DNA of 42,717 nucleotides from Hellea sp. (lineage in GTDB: Bacteria > Pseudomonadota > Alphaproteobacteria > Caulobacterales > Maricaulaceae), in NCBI GenBank assembly GCA_029250925.1, contig JAQXEH010000015.1:1-42717 (forward strand), in the 5' to 3' direction. The notes under the pieces were generated by a model. That model searched no databases and was not told the origin of the DNA. It saw nothing but the letters and a program-made list of their open reading frames with translations. This document shows positions 26,123-35,692 of this stretch, one piece after another; position 1 is the first letter of the stretch, and every line of letters starts with the position of its first letter. The position numbers were made by a program, and so were the translations under genes.

Positions 26123-27109
26123 ATGATTAACAAACCCGGGATATTAGTAGTAAATCTTGGTTCCCCAGATCAACCAACAGCAAAGTCAGTCAGAAAGTAT
26201 CTATTTCAATTTTTGCATGATAAGCGCGTCATTGATACGAGTCGTTGGATATGGTGCTGGATTTTACATGGGATAATACTCAGAGTACGGCCCGCAAGGT
26301 CGGCTAAAGCATACAAAAAGGTATGGGGTAATCCTGAAAACGATGCTCCATTAGTAGCTATAACTAGATTACAGGCTGCAGGAATAGAGAAACAAATTAA
26401 AAATATTGCAGAAATTGAGGTGGCTATGCGTTATGGCAATCCATCAATAGATCATGCATTAAAAAAACTTGAAGAGAAAGGCTGTTCACAAATAGGTGTC
26501 TTGCCAATGTATCCACAATTTGCTGGGGCTACCACTGCATCAGTTTATGACGGGGTAGCTAAAGCATTAATCAAAAGGAAGAATATACCGGAGTTGCGTT
26601 TTATAAGGCATTATTACAACGACAAAAGATTCATAAAAATTTTAGCAAATAGCCTAAAAAAACATTTAAAATCATTACCCTGGAAGCCCGATGTAATAAT
26701 TACATCTTATCACGGCCTGCCTCAAAGTTATGTTGAAAAAGGCGACCCGTATCAAAAAGAATGTATTCAAACCACCGAATTACTTAAAAAAGAGATGGGC
26801 AACATTGGCGATAAAATTATGACAACATTTCAGTCAAGGTTTGGGCCTAAAGCATGGCTAAAGCCTTACACAGATAAAACCCTAGAAAAACTCGCAGAAA
26901 ATGGCACTAAAAATATAGTAGTGATTATGCCTGGTTTTTCAGCTGATTGTTTAGAGACACTTGAGGAAATTTCGATTGAAGCTAAAGAAAGTTTTATTGA
27001 AGCAGGGGGAGTCAACTTTTCGACTGTATCTTGTTTAAATGATGAAAAGCATCATACTAATTTTCTTGCTGATTTAATAAAAGAACGTTTATTAGTCGGT
27101 TGGTTGTAA
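26123..27109 (+). CDS. hemH: Ferrochelatase
   Basis: The 328-residue enzyme inserts ferrous iron into protoporphyrin IX, the last step of protoheme synthesis. Signatures: GILVVNLGSPDQPT at the N-terminus, MRYGNPSI, LPMYPQFAGATTAS, the catalytic-His segment ITSYHGLPQSYVEKGDPY, TFQSRFGPKAWLKPYT, and PGFSADCLETLEEI. The Shine-Dalgarno AAGGA precedes the ATG. It supplies heme that the heme A synthase at 3157 would later modify. Its 3' end overlaps the convergent kinase-like gene by 18 bases. Confidence 0.97.
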   Translation: MINKPGILVVNLGSPDQPTAKSVRKYLFQFLHDKRVIDTSRWIWCWILHGIILRVRPARSAKAYKKVWGNPENDAPLVAITRLQAAGIEKQIKNIAEIEVAMRYGNPSIDHALKKLEEKGCSQIGVLPMYPQFAGATTASVYDGVAKALIKRKNIPELRFIRHYYNDKRFIKILANSLKKHLKSLPWKPDVIITSYHGLPQSYVEKGDPYQKECIQTTELLKKEMGNIGDKIMTTFQSRFGPKAWLKPYTDKTLEKLAENGTKNIVVIMPGFSADCLETLEEISIEAKESFIEAGGVNFSTVSCLNDEKHHTNFLADLIKERLLVGWL

Positions 27110-27736
27110 TAGTTCAAATAGTTCATCAATATCAGTTTTTTCATCAAGTATTTTAGAAGAGCAAATTATTTTATCTGCTATTTTTTCATATGCTTTTCTT
27201 CTGGCATTCAATAGTTCCGGATAACATACAAATAAGCTTTCAATAGGAGTTTTCGCACTAATTTTACGATAATGATTTTTCCAAACTAGAGGTTTTGGAT
27301 TGGAAAAATAATCACTTTTTAGTCTCTCCATATGATCTTCATGAACTTGAATATACACCACAAAAAAATTTTTAACTAACTCTTCAAGTACATCTTTCTC
27401 GATATATATAACACTCCCAGTTGTATCTATAAGAGTGTTCTTTTTTTTTGAAGAAATTGCACTTTTAGTAGCTATTGTTTCCTTTTGAATAGATATATCT
27501 TCACGTTCATCATAGCCATTAGTAAAAGGCTGTCCTTGCCAGTCAGCAAAGTCCTTCATGCTTTCGTGACCCATATTCTTACGAATTAATCTATCGACTT
27601 CTATCAAGCTGAATTCATAATGTTTTACCAGTCTTTTGGCAGTATAACTCTTTCCAACATTTGACATGCCAATGAGTGCAATTTTTAAATCACCTTTTTG
27701 GTACCTTTTGGAGAAATCATGTCTACTAATATTCAT
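27092..27736 (-). CDS. P-loop kinase-like protein (shikimate-kinase-like), coupled to thrC
   Basis: The 214-residue protein has a Walker A loop GMSNVGKS at residues 23-30. An acidic element EVDRLIRKNMG (46-56) resembles the substrate-binding DxD region of shikimate kinases, and LIDTTGSVIY at 102-111 resembles their glycine-rich middle motif. I infer a small-molecule kinase of the shikimate/gluconate kinase fold; the substrate is unknown. Its ATG overlaps the thrC TGA by four bases (ATGA), so it is translated right after threonine synthase. This raises the possibility of a threonine-pathway role, for instance homoserine phosphorylation. A generic nucleotide-binding protein remains possible. 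Confidence 0.75.
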   Translation of the reverse strand: MNISRHDFSKRYQKGDLKIALIGMSNVGKSYTAKRLVKHYEFSLIEVDRLIRKNMGHESMKDFADWQGQPFTNGYDEREDISIQKETIATKSAISSKKKNTLIDTTGSVIYIEKDVLEELVKNFFVVYIQVHEDHMERLKSDYFSNPKPLVWKNHYRKISAKTPIESLFVCYPELLNARRKAYEKIADKIICSSKILDEKTDIDELFELLQPTD

Positions 27737-29088
27737 AATATGCTATTTAATAAAATTGCTTCTAATTCAGTAATATTGGGAGATATTGTATTATATATTT
27801 TCTTTTTCTTAAATATAGACTTTAAAGTGTCTGGCATCTCAGTTTTATGACCGATAATCCTATCAACGTTTTCAGTAAACTTCGAAGGGTGAGCTGTTGC
27901 TACAGTAACACCTATGAAATCAGTTCTATTTTTATTCCTATATTCAATCATTGCTAAATGCCCAATAGCGGTATGTGGACACATTAAGTAACCGGTTTCA
28001 TTAAATATTTTCTTAATATGTATTTCTGTTTCGCTATCGGAAAAAGAAAAACCCTTACATACCTCTGTTATGTTTTCGTAATTGTTCGAATATAATTCTA
28101 ATATTCTAGGAAAGTTATTAGGTCTACCAATATCCATTGCATTAGATAAAGTTGGTATTGAAGGTAAGGGATTGTAATTACCTGACTTTAAATATCTAAC
28201 AAATGGATCATTTGCATTATTGCCAACGATAAAACGGTCTATGGGAGCTCCCATTTTTTTTGCTAGCAACCCACCTGTTAAATTACCCAAATTTCCTGAT
28301 GGTATCGAATAGACAATTGGTAATTTGGGATTAGTGGCTTTTACTTGCAAGCTACTCCAAAGATAATAAAAACTTTGCGGAATAACTCTTCCAACGTTGA
28401 TGGAATTAGCTGACATTAAAGAAAATTTCTTACTCATTGATTTGTTTGAAAAGGCATCTTTTACTAATTTTTGGCAGTCATCAAATGTACCATTAACTTT
28501 AACGGCCTGTATATTTGAATAAGAGTTCCCGATAGTGCATAGCTGCTGTTCTTGTACCTTACTTACGCCATTTTTCGGAAATAGAATGATAACATTTATA
28601 TTTTTTTGATTTAGAAAAGCATCGCCAATTGCCCCTCCGGTATCGCCAGATGTTGCAACTAAAATAGTCTTTCTTTTGATTGACTTAGATAGAAGTTCTG
28701 AGGTGCATCGTGCCATAAAACGAGCAGCAAAATCCTTAAATGCTAGTGTAGGTCCATGGAATAATTCCAATATATAATCTTGACTATTACTTGTAACATT
28801 TGGGTTTTGTTCATCACCTAAAGTAGTTTTGATCGGTAGTTTGAAGTTATATGCATCATAGCATATTTTATTGAGAGTTTTATTATTTAACTGATTGGAA
28901 ACAAAATATTCTGATAAATGGGCAGCGCAATCAGAAAAATTCATTGCAGCTAAATTAATTAATTCAGATTCTGAAAATGATGGGATTACACTAGGCATCC
29001 ACAACCCTCCATCATTTGCTAAGCTTGCTAATAATGCATCTTTAAAAGTGGTTTTTAGGTTAATATCTGTATGAGAATAATAGTGCAT
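27733..29088 (-). CDS. thrC: Threonine synthase
   Basis: The 451-residue PLP enzyme converts O-phosphohomoserine to threonine. It starts with the family N-terminus MHYYSHTDINLKTTFKDALL and LANDGGLWMPS. The PLP Lys118 is in HGPTLAFKDFAARFM. Further landmarks are ATSGDTGGAIGDAF, SANSINVGRVIPQSFYY and IPSGNLGNLTGG (the phosphate-binding loop). Length and pattern match the long ThrC class of Proteobacteria and yeast. It is the first gene of a two-gene unit with the P-loop kinase-like gene. Homoserine dehydrogenase and a recognisable thrB are not in the window. Confidence 0.96.
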   Translation of the reverse strand: MHYYSHTDINLKTTFKDALLASLANDGGLWMPSVIPSFSESELINLAAMNFSDCAAHLSEYFVSNQLNNKTLNKICYDAYNFKLPIKTTLGDEQNPNVTSNSQDYILELFHGPTLAFKDFAARFMARCTSELLSKSIKRKTILVATSGDTGGAIGDAFLNQKNINVIILFPKNGVSKVQEQQLCTIGNSYSNIQAVKVNGTFDDCQKLVKDAFSNKSMSKKFSLMSANSINVGRVIPQSFYYLWSSLQVKATNPKLPIVYSIPSGNLGNLTGGLLAKKMGAPIDRFIVGNNANDPFVRYLKSGNYNPLPSIPTLSNAMDIGRPNNFPRILELYSNNYENITEVCKGFSFSDSETEIHIKKIFNETGYLMCPHTAIGHLAMIEYRNKNRTDFIGVTVATAHPSKFTENVDRIIGHKTEMPDTLKSIFKKKKIYNTISPNITELEAILLNSIL

Positions 29089-29201
29089 CGTAGCTAATTA
29101 ACAATTGTATGGTTTTATGCAATAGTAAGGTGGCTATTATGAATTATTTTCCTAGTTTATGCCTTATCTATTTAAGTTATGTAATAAAAAAAAGAATAAA
29201 A

Positions 29202-29795
29202 CTATTTATGTCTTTTACTCAGCTCATATACAACATCTGACAATTCTAGACCTTTTGCCTGCAATAGAACAAGTAAATGATACAATAAATCAGCAGACTC
29301 ACCTATTAGTTTTTCGTCAGTTTCAGTAACTGATGCAAGGGCAGTTTCAACACCTTCCTCGCCAACTTTTTGAGCTATTCGCCTTAATGGTCCATTCAAG
29401 AGTTTAGCAGTGTAGCTTTCATTTTCATCTTTAGATTTACGACTTTTTATTATTTCTTCTAATTTAGTTAAAAAACTCGAATTTGAAAATTTATCTCCAT
29501 CGAAGCAGCTTATTGTGCCTTTATGGCATACCGGGCCCTTAGGTAGAGCTTTAATAAGCAATGTATCGTTATCGCAGTCATTGATTATTGTAATAAGTTT
29601 CAAAAAATTACCACTTGTTTCTCCTTTTGTCCAAATTTTATTCCTCGAGCGACTAAAAAAAGTAATCAGACCTGTTTTATTTGTTATATTTAAAGCCTCT
29701 TCATTCATATATCCAAGCATTAGAACTTGATTGGTTTCTGAATGTTGTATTATCGCTGGGACTAGCCCAGACCCCTTAGCAAAATCTATTTTCAT
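29202..29795 (-). CDS. hisIE: Bifunctional phosphoribosyl-AMP cyclohydrolase / phosphoribosyl-ATP pyrophosphatase
   Basis: The 197-residue fusion catalyses steps 2 and 3 of histidine synthesis. The HisI part (about 1-110) has [18 protein letters not shown] and the metal-binding cysteines in [11 protein letters not shown]. The HisE part (about 110-197) has [17 protein letters not shown] and [14 protein letters not shown] fused hisIE ending the operon is the enterobacterial/gammaproteobacterial and Bacteroidetes pattern; most Alphaproteobacteria carry separate hisI and hisE. It overlaps hisF by four bases and is the last gene of the operon. Confidence 0.96.
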   Translation of the reverse strand: MKIDFAKGSGLVPAIIQHSETNQVLMLGYMNEEALNITNKTGLITFFSRSRNKIWTKGETSGNFLKLITIINDCDNDTLLIKALPKGPVCHKGTISCFDGDKFSNSSFLTKLEEIIKSRKSKDENESYTAKLLNGPLRRIAQKVGEEGVETALASVTETDEKLIGESADLLYHLLVLLQAKGLELSDVVYELSKRHK

Positions 29796-30559
29796 AATCG
29801 CACTTCTATACTGGAGTTACTTAGTTCTTGTTTTAAATTATGTATATTTATTAGTGACTTGTGGAATACGCTTGCTGCTAGAGCTCCATCAACATTAGCT
29901 TTATTAAAGACATCTATGAAGTGTTGAATAGTTCCAGCCCCTCCAGACGCTATCAAAGGTACAGTGCATATTTCTCGAATACTGCTTAACTGATCTATAT
30001 CATAGCCTGTTTTTACTCCATCTTTATTCATACAGTTTAACACAATCTCACCTGCGCCTCGACTTGTTACTTCCTCAACCCATTCACTTGTAGTTATTCC
30101 TGTTTCTTTTGTTTTATTAGGATCACCAGTGAATGATTTAACTCTATGTTGATCCTCTTCTTGGAAGCTATCGATGCCTATCACCACACATTGTTTTCCG
30201 AAAGAGTCAGTAAGTTCATTAATTAACTCAGGACGGTGGATCGCTGGAGAGTTAATGCTAATTTTATCCGCGCCTGCAGCCAACCTTTCTCTTGCCGCCT
30301 TAACTGAATTTATGCCGCCTGCCACACAGAATGGAATATCTATAGATTGAGACACTTTAGAAACCCAATCATTACTAATCAATTTATTATTAACGGAAGC
30401 ACCTATATCGTAAAAAACAAGTTCATCAGCACCTGCTTGCGCGTATCGCGATGCAAGCTCAATGATGTCACCAACGACTTTATGATTTTTAAATTGAACA
30501 CCTTTTACTACTTGTCCATTTAGCACATCCAAGCAGGGTATTATTCGCTTAGCTAACAA
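29792..30559 (-). CDS. hisF: Imidazole glycerol phosphate synthase, cyclase subunit
   Basis: The 255-residue (beta/alpha)8 barrel forms imidazole glycerol phosphate and AICAR, using ammonia from HisH. The start [20 protein letters not shown] and the segments [45 protein letters not shown] and LIASGGAG are diagnostic. Asp11 and the second catalytic Asp near NKDG are present. The wording is very close to E. coli HisF throughout, in line with a gammaproteobacterial-type operon. It overlaps hisA by seven bases and hisIE by four. Confidence 0.97.
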   Translation of the reverse strand: MLAKRIIPCLDVLNGQVVKGVQFKNHKVVGDIIELASRYAQAGADELVFYDIGASVNNKLISNDWVSKVSQSIDIPFCVAGGINSVKAARERLAAGADKISINSPAIHRPELINELTDSFGKQCVVIGIDSFQEEDQHRVKSFTGDPNKTKETGITTSEWVEEVTSRGAGEIVLNCMNKDGVKTGYDIDQLSSIREICTVPLIASGGAGTIQHFIDVFNKANVDGALAASVFHKSLINIHNLKQELSNSSIEVRL

Positions 30560-31278
30560 TTTATTGCCTGCTCTAAAGTAAATCTATTTTCATATAAGGC
30601 TTTACCTATAATTATTCCATAAGGATCTAGCAACTTCAAGGATTCCACATGCTTGATGGAACCAACACCGCCTGAGGTAATCAAATTCAAGTTAGGATAT
30701 TTATCCTGTATGTTTTCATATAAAGATAAATTCGAACCAAGTTCTGCGCCATCTCGGTTAATGTCAGTAACTAATATAGTCTCCAATCCACTATCAATGT
30801 AATTATTAAGTATATTCCAAAGTGATTTCTCATTAGGTTCAGTCCATCCCCGAATAGCAGGGTAGGGGATACCTCGTTTATTAATGTTAACATCTAATGC
30901 GATACAGATACTGTCATTAGGAAGTTCTTTAATCCACAATTTAACTTTGTCTGGATTTGTTACAGCTAATGAGCCGATCACCACCCTTTTAACACCGTTG
31001 TCTATTAACTTTTTAACATGATTTAGATCCCTAATACCTCCGCCAGTTTGGATATTAATTCCACATGATTGGGCTATTTCTATAATTAAACTACTTTGAG
31101 CTTGTTTTCCATCTTTAGCACCATCTAAGTCAACGATATGTATCCAATCAGCGCCTGCTGCAGAAAATCGTTTAGCCATTTTAACCGGAGATACATCATA
31201 ATTAATTCGGTCACTAAAGTTTCCCTTTAACAACCTAACGCAACCACCATCCATTATATCTATCGCTGGGAAAATCAT
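30553..31278 (-). CDS. hisA: ProFAR isomerase (HisA)
   Basis: The 241-residue (beta/alpha)8 barrel isomerises ProFAR to PRFAR. It starts [19 protein letters not shown], with catalytic Asp7 in AIDIMDG. Further motifs are [29 protein letters not shown], the catalytic-Asp segment [11 protein letters not shown] and ITSGGVGS. Length is normal for bacterial HisA. Overlaps of four bases with hisH and seven with hisF show tight translational coupling. Confidence 0.97.
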   Translation of the reverse strand: MIFPAIDIMDGGCVRLLKGNFSDRINYDVSPVKMAKRFSAAGADWIHIVDLDGAKDGKQAQSSLIIEIAQSCGINIQTGGGIRDLNHVKKLIDNGVKRVVIGSLAVTNPDKVKLWIKELPNDSICIALDVNINKRGIPYPAIRGWTEPNEKSLWNILNNYIDSGLETILVTDINRDGAELGSNLSLYENIQDKYPNLNLITSGGVGSIKHVESLKLLDPYGIIIGKALYENRFTLEQAINC

Positions 31279-31874
31279 TTTTTTATCTTCATGAAATTTT
31301 CTAAAATAGTTGCACCGACCTTACTGCTTCTTTCAGGGTGGAATTGACAGCCATAAATATTATTTTTTTTAACTATAGATGAGAAATCAGTTCCATAACT
31401 GGTTTTAGCTAATGTATAATTTGATATAGCTGCTGCAAAACTGTGAACAAAATAAACATATGACCCCTCTCTGATACCATTTAGCAAACCATCACTTTTA
31501 TTGAAACTTAACTTATTCCACCCCATATGCGGAGAGGGACTGGTTTCCGTATTTAATAGGGTAACTTTTCCTTTGAGAACACCCAGTCCTTCAACGTGGA
31601 GTCCACCCTCTTCAAGAGTTTCATATAACAATTGCATTCCTAAGCAAATACCAAGAACAGGTTGCTTTAATACTTTCAATACACTGACAAGTCCTTTTTG
31701 TCTTAACATTTTCATGGCATGAGGTGCCGAGCCTACCCCCGGTATTACAACTCTATCTGCTTGTTGTATTAGTTCTGCGTTACTTGAAACTAAAGGGGAT
31801 ATCGATAAACGCTCAAAAGCAAATTTAACTGATGATATATTAGCTACTCCAGTATCAACAATGACAACTTTCAT
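31275..31874 (-). CDS. hisH: Imidazole glycerol phosphate synthase, glutamine amidotransferase subunit
   Basis: The 199-residue class I glutamine amidotransferase feeds ammonia to HisF. The catalytic Cys is in VLGICLGMQLLYE, and the His-Glu pair is in CQFHPERSSKVG. VIVDTGVANISSVKFAFERL opens the protein and RVVIPGVGSAPHAM gives the oxyanion region. It shares one base with the end of hisC-hisB and four with hisA. Confidence 0.97.
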   Translation of the reverse strand: MKVVIVDTGVANISSVKFAFERLSISPLVSSNAELIQQADRVVIPGVGSAPHAMKMLRQKGLVSVLKVLKQPVLGICLGMQLLYETLEEGGLHVEGLGVLKGKVTLLNTETSPSPHMGWNKLSFNKSDGLLNGIREGSYVYFVHSFAAAISNYTLAKTSYGTDFSSIVKKNNIYGCQFHPERSSKVGATILENFMKIKK

Positions 31875-33514
31875 CAGATGACACCTTTTGTTGAAGCTAT
31901 ATCATTACCAGAACGTCTGAAAGCGGGTCGCAATGCTCTTGCTACACCTTTGAAGCATGCCTCAATCATGTGGTGAGTGTTTTCTCCATTTACCGTTATA
32001 TGTATCGAGGCACCCAACGTTTGTGAAAGACTCTCAAATACATGTGGACACATTTCCGAAGGAAACTCTCCCACATGATCTGAAGGAAACTTACCTTTAA
32101 ACTTGAATGCAGACCGACCTGATAAATCAATTGCTACATTAGCTAAAGTTTCATCCATCGGCATAACAAACCCAAACCGGCCAATGCCTGCCTTATTACC
32201 AAGTGCTTTCTTTAGGGCTGAACCTAAGGCTAATGCGCAATCTTCGATCGTATGGTGGGCATCTATTTGCAAATCACCTATACAAGTGAGTGTAAGGCCG
32301 AAATTACCATGCTTGGCTAAGCTCTCTAGCATATGATCATAGAAACCAATACCAGTATTAATATTGATCTCGGTAGCGTTATCTAGATTAACTAATACGG
32401 ATATATCCGTTTCTTTTGTTTTTCTATGATATTCGCCAATTCTATCTGTACTTATATCCTCAATAGTTACACCAAAGGCTTCAAGTGCTATATTATTTTC
32501 TTCTGGTGAACCAATTGATATGCGTAGATGGCCTGTTGATGATCTGTAGTCTCGTATCTTTATATTAAACTTGTTCAATTCAACCAATAATTTATCGTAA
32601 TTAGTAACTTTAATTAACAAAAAATTTCCCTCAGAGGGCCATATATTCTCTATGAAGGGAGATGCGCTTAATTTCTTAAGCATTCGATCCCTTTCGAGTA
32701 TAGTGGTTTTGATTCTTAATTTATGTGTACTAATTGCACTAGGAGTTAATGTTTCAAGAACAGTGACCTCAACTGGCCTCGCTATAGGGTATGGAGGTAG
32801 AGCTTTGCGCATCATTTCAATAACATTAGGATTTGCTATTGTAACTCCAAACCTAACACCTGCTAATGAGTAGGCCTTGGATAAAGTTCTTAAAACTACT
32901 AAATTTCTATATTGTTTAATCTCAGATATATAACTTTTTCTGGAAGAGAATTCCTGATATGCTTCATCTACTACTATTAAGCTATCAGGACATTCTTGAC
33001 AAAGTTTTTCAACTAAATCAGTTTTAATTATGCCCCCAGACGGGTTGTTAGGCGAACATAAAAAAATTAATTTAAGGTTTTTTGACTTCTTTGATTCTGA
33101 TACTATTTTTTCATCTTGCCATTCAAAATTTGGAGTAAGAGGTACGTCAATTATTCCGGCTTCTTGAATTTGAGCGCATGTAGCGTAATAACCAAAAGTA
33201 GGAGAACATATAAGTATGTTATCTTTATTTGATTCACAAAAAGTTCTGAGTAACACCTCAATACCTTCATCCGCACCGCGACCTAACATTATGTTTTTCT
33301 TATCAGTTGAATAAAGTGTTGATAAACGCTCAAGCAACGGCAGTGGTTGCTGTTCAGGATATCGATTGTATTTATTAAGCGATAAAGATGGCGGGGGTGT
33401 ATACGGACTTTCATTAGCATCAAGATGCAATGCACTAGTAACCCCACCACGAGATGAATAGGGAACTAATCCTAATATTGCTTTTCTAACAATGCGTTCT
33501 GGCCAGTTATCCAT
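31874..33514 (-). CDS. hisCB: HisC-HisB fusion: histidinol-phosphate aminotransferase / imidazoleglycerol-phosphate dehydratase
   Basis: One uninterrupted 546-residue frame. Residues 1 to about 350 are HisC: LHLDANESPYTP, CSPNNPSGG, and PLP Lys213 in RTLSKAYSLAGVRFG. Residues from about 358 are a complete HisB dehydratase: RKTKETDISVLVNLD, GFYDHMLESLAKHG, the metal motifs DAHHTIEDCALALG (His420, His421) and THHMIEACFKG (His514, His515), ending STKGVI. The HAD phosphatase domain of enterobacterial HisB is absent; HisC takes its place. The two activities are consecutive: HisB makes imidazole-acetol phosphate, HisC aminates it. The junction is near 32440-32470. A phosphatase for histidinol-phosphate must be encoded elsewhere. 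Confidence 0.95.
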   Translation of the reverse strand: MDNWPERIVRKAILGLVPYSSRGGVTSALHLDANESPYTPPPSLSLNKYNRYPEQQPLPLLERLSTLYSTDKKNIMLGRGADEGIEVLLRTFCESNKDNILICSPTFGYYATCAQIQEAGIIDVPLTPNFEWQDEKIVSESKKSKNLKLIFLCSPNNPSGGIIKTDLVEKLCQECPDSLIVVDEAYQEFSSRKSYISEIKQYRNLVVLRTLSKAYSLAGVRFGVTIANPNVIEMMRKALPPYPIARPVEVTVLETLTPSAISTHKLRIKTTILERDRMLKKLSASPFIENIWPSEGNFLLIKVTNYDKLLVELNKFNIKIRDYRSSTGHLRISIGSPEENNIALEAFGVTIEDISTDRIGEYHRKTKETDISVLVNLDNATEININTGIGFYDHMLESLAKHGNFGLTLTCIGDLQIDAHHTIEDCALALGSALKKALGNKAGIGRFGFVMPMDETLANVAIDLSGRSAFKFKGKFPSDHVGEFPSEMCPHVFESLSQTLGASIHITVNGENTHHMIEACFKGVARALRPAFRRSGNDIASTKGVI

Positions 33515-34808
33515 TTTTAGTATCCAATCTTATCGTAACTGAACGTTTATGAGCTTCAAGGCCTTCCATTTCTGCTAAACAGGTAACTGTCGGCGCTATA
33601 AGCTCCAAACCTTTTTTTGATAATTTCTGTATGCTTATATATTTTATAAAACTTTCTATAGTTATGCCACTATAAGACTTTGCAGCTCCGTTAGTGGGTA
33701 AGGTATGGTTAGTTCCACTGGCATAGTCTCCCACAGCCTCAGGTGACCAAGGACCAAGAAATATAGATCCAGCATTTCGTATTGCCGGAACTAAAAGGTC
33801 AGGATTTTTTATTTGTAGAATCAAATGCTCGGGTGAATAGTTGTTAATAATATCAACTATCATTTCTCTAGACTTTGCTACTATAAAACGAGACTTTTTC
33901 ATTGCTTCTCGCGCAATGTCTTTGCGAGGTAATTTTTCAAGTTGTTTATCTATTTCTTCTCTAATATCATTAGAAATCTTAGATGTAGTTGAAACACATA
34001 TAACTTGAGCAAGGACATCATGTTCAGCTTGGCTTAAGAGGTCAGCGGCTACAAAAGCAGGGTTAGATTCATTATCAGCTACAACCATTGCTTCGGAAGG
34101 CCCAGCAGGCATATCAATTGCCGGACCGCCTATTTCTTGCGCAACTAAAGACTTGGCCAAAGACACATAAGAATTTCCTGGTCCAAATATTTTGTCGCAT
34201 TTTGGTAAACTTTCTGTTCCGTAAGAAAGAGCGGCTATAGCTTGTGCTCCACCACACGAAAAAACATCGGTTACGCCACAAATATAAGCAGCGGCTAATA
34301 TTGAAGAATGTATTTTTCCGTTCGCCCCTGGAGGAGAAACCACTATTCGCCGCCTTACACCGGCAACCTTTGCTGGTATAGCCAACATTAGAAGCGTGGA
34401 TATCAACGGTGCAGTTCCTCCTGGCACATACAAGCCAGCAGTTTGTATAGCCCGAGTTTCTCGCTTGCAAAATACTCCTTTGGTTGTCTCAATTTCTATA
34501 TCTTTTGGTAATTGTGATATATGAAATTTTTGAATATTCGCAATGGCTACTTTAATAGCATTTTTTTCTTTCTGCGGTAGATTAGACCAAGCATACGCTA
34601 ACTCCTCATTGGCCACACTCAAGTCTTCTAGTTCAACGTTGTCGTACATTGAAGTAAAAGATTTTACCGCATTGTCTCCCTTTAGTTTAACTTCAAGTAA
34701 AATATTTTTTACCTGATCAATTTTGCTTAAGTCAGATAGCTCGCTAGGTCTTGCTAACGCCTGAGTTCGTTCAACAAGATTCATATTTTCCCAAATAAAG
34801 TTATTCAT
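33507..34808 (-). CDS. hisD: Histidinol dehydrogenase
   Basis: The 433-residue zinc enzyme oxidises histidinol to histidine in two NAD-dependent steps. Motifs: VSPPGANGKIH, VFSCGGAQAIAALSYGT, KIFGPGNSYVSLAK, IDMPAGPSEAMVVAD, the zinc-ligand segment LLSQAEHDVLAQV, the catalytic Glu-His in YSPEHLILQ, and SGTNHTLPT. The start at 34808 (MNNFIWENMNLVERTQAL) shares one base with the hisG stop. It overlaps the hisC-hisB gene by eight bases. Confidence 0.97.
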   Translation of the reverse strand: MNNFIWENMNLVERTQALARPSELSDLSKIDQVKNILLEVKLKGDNAVKSFTSMYDNVELEDLSVANEELAYAWSNLPQKEKNAIKVAIANIQKFHISQLPKDIEIETTKGVFCKRETRAIQTAGLYVPGGTAPLISTLLMLAIPAKVAGVRRRIVVSPPGANGKIHSSILAAAYICGVTDVFSCGGAQAIAALSYGTESLPKCDKIFGPGNSYVSLAKSLVAQEIGGPAIDMPAGPSEAMVVADNESNPAFVAADLLSQAEHDVLAQVICVSTTSKISNDIREEIDKQLEKLPRKDIAREAMKKSRFIVAKSREMIVDIINNYSPEHLILQIKNPDLLVPAIRNAGSIFLGPWSPEAVGDYASGTNHTLPTNGAAKSYSGITIESFIKYISIQKLSKKGLELIAPTVTCLAEMEGLEAHKRSVTIRLDTKNG

Positions 34809-35692
34809 TAGCTCATCATTTTTTCTATGGGTAAAACTAATATAGCTCTTGCTCCTAACGACTTTAAATCCTCAAGGTTTTCCCATAGAATTTTTTCTGT
34901 ACATACCGCTTGAAGCGCTACTAAGTTATCACTTCCAGCCAAAGGCACGATTGTAGGAGAGTCAGATCCAGGTAACAACTTTGTTATTTTATCAACCTTT
35001 TCAAGGGGAGCGTTAAGCATTACATATTTTGTTTCCGCCGATTTAATTACCCCATCTATACGCCGTAATACTTTCTTAAGTAATAATTCCTTTTTAGGCG
35101 TAAGAGGTCTTTTGGATTGAATTAATACAGCTTCGCTATCGAGAATAGTTTTGAAAACCTTTAGTCCATTTGCCTCTAATGTCGCTCCGGATGAAACAAG
35201 GTCGCAAATGCTGTCAGCAATACCTATTGAGGGAGCTAACTCAACAGCACCCTTCATTTCTACTAATGAAGCTTTAATATTCTCTTCACTTAGGAACTTT
35301 CTTAGAACACCTGGATATGTTGTTGCAATACGCGTATTTTTTAAGCTTCTGATATTTTCCAATGGCTTTCCATCAGGTGAAGCAAGGCACAATTTACACT
35401 TAGAAAACCCGAGTCGCATAATAATATTTGCGTCTAATTCAACATTTGAAACCAATTGTTCTTCAACTAATACATTTTCACCTACAATACCAATATCTGC
35501 TGCATTGTTAGCTACAAAACTTGGTATATCATCGTCTCGTACCAATAAAAGATCAATTGGCATATTTTTGACACGTGCCAATAGACCCCCACCGCGAACT
35601 GTGAAATTAAGGCCACATTTACGAAGTAGATTAAAACTATTTTCTGCCAGCCGTCCTTTCTTTTGAAGGACGATCCTTAATCTCTCAGTCAT
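34808..35692 (-). CDS. hisG: ATP phosphoribosyltransferase, long (HisG-L) form
   Basis: The 294-residue enzyme starts histidine synthesis from ATP and PRPP. It has the two catalytic domains (RLRIVLQKKGRLAENSF; ADIGIVGENVLVEE; LVSSGATLEANGL in the PRPP loop). It also has the C-terminal regulatory domain for histidine feedback (about residues 220-294, ending SLGARAILVLPIEKMMS). That ending is almost the E. coli one. The long form needs no HisZ, whereas most Alphaproteobacteria use the short HisG with HisZ. It overlaps the upstream regulator gene by eight bases. Confidence 0.96.
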   Translation of the reverse strand: MTERLRIVLQKKGRLAENSFNLLRKCGLNFTVRGGGLLARVKNMPIDLLLVRDDDIPSFVANNAADIGIVGENVLVEEQLVSNVELDANIIMRLGFSKCKLCLASPDGKPLENIRSLKNTRIATTYPGVLRKFLSEENIKASLVEMKGAVELAPSIGIADSICDLVSSGATLEANGLKVFKTILDSEAVLIQSKRPLTPKKELLLKKVLRRIDGVIKSAETKYVMLNAPLEKVDKITKLLPGSDSPTIVPLAGSDNLVALQAVCTEKILWENLEDLKSLGARAILVLPIEKMMS

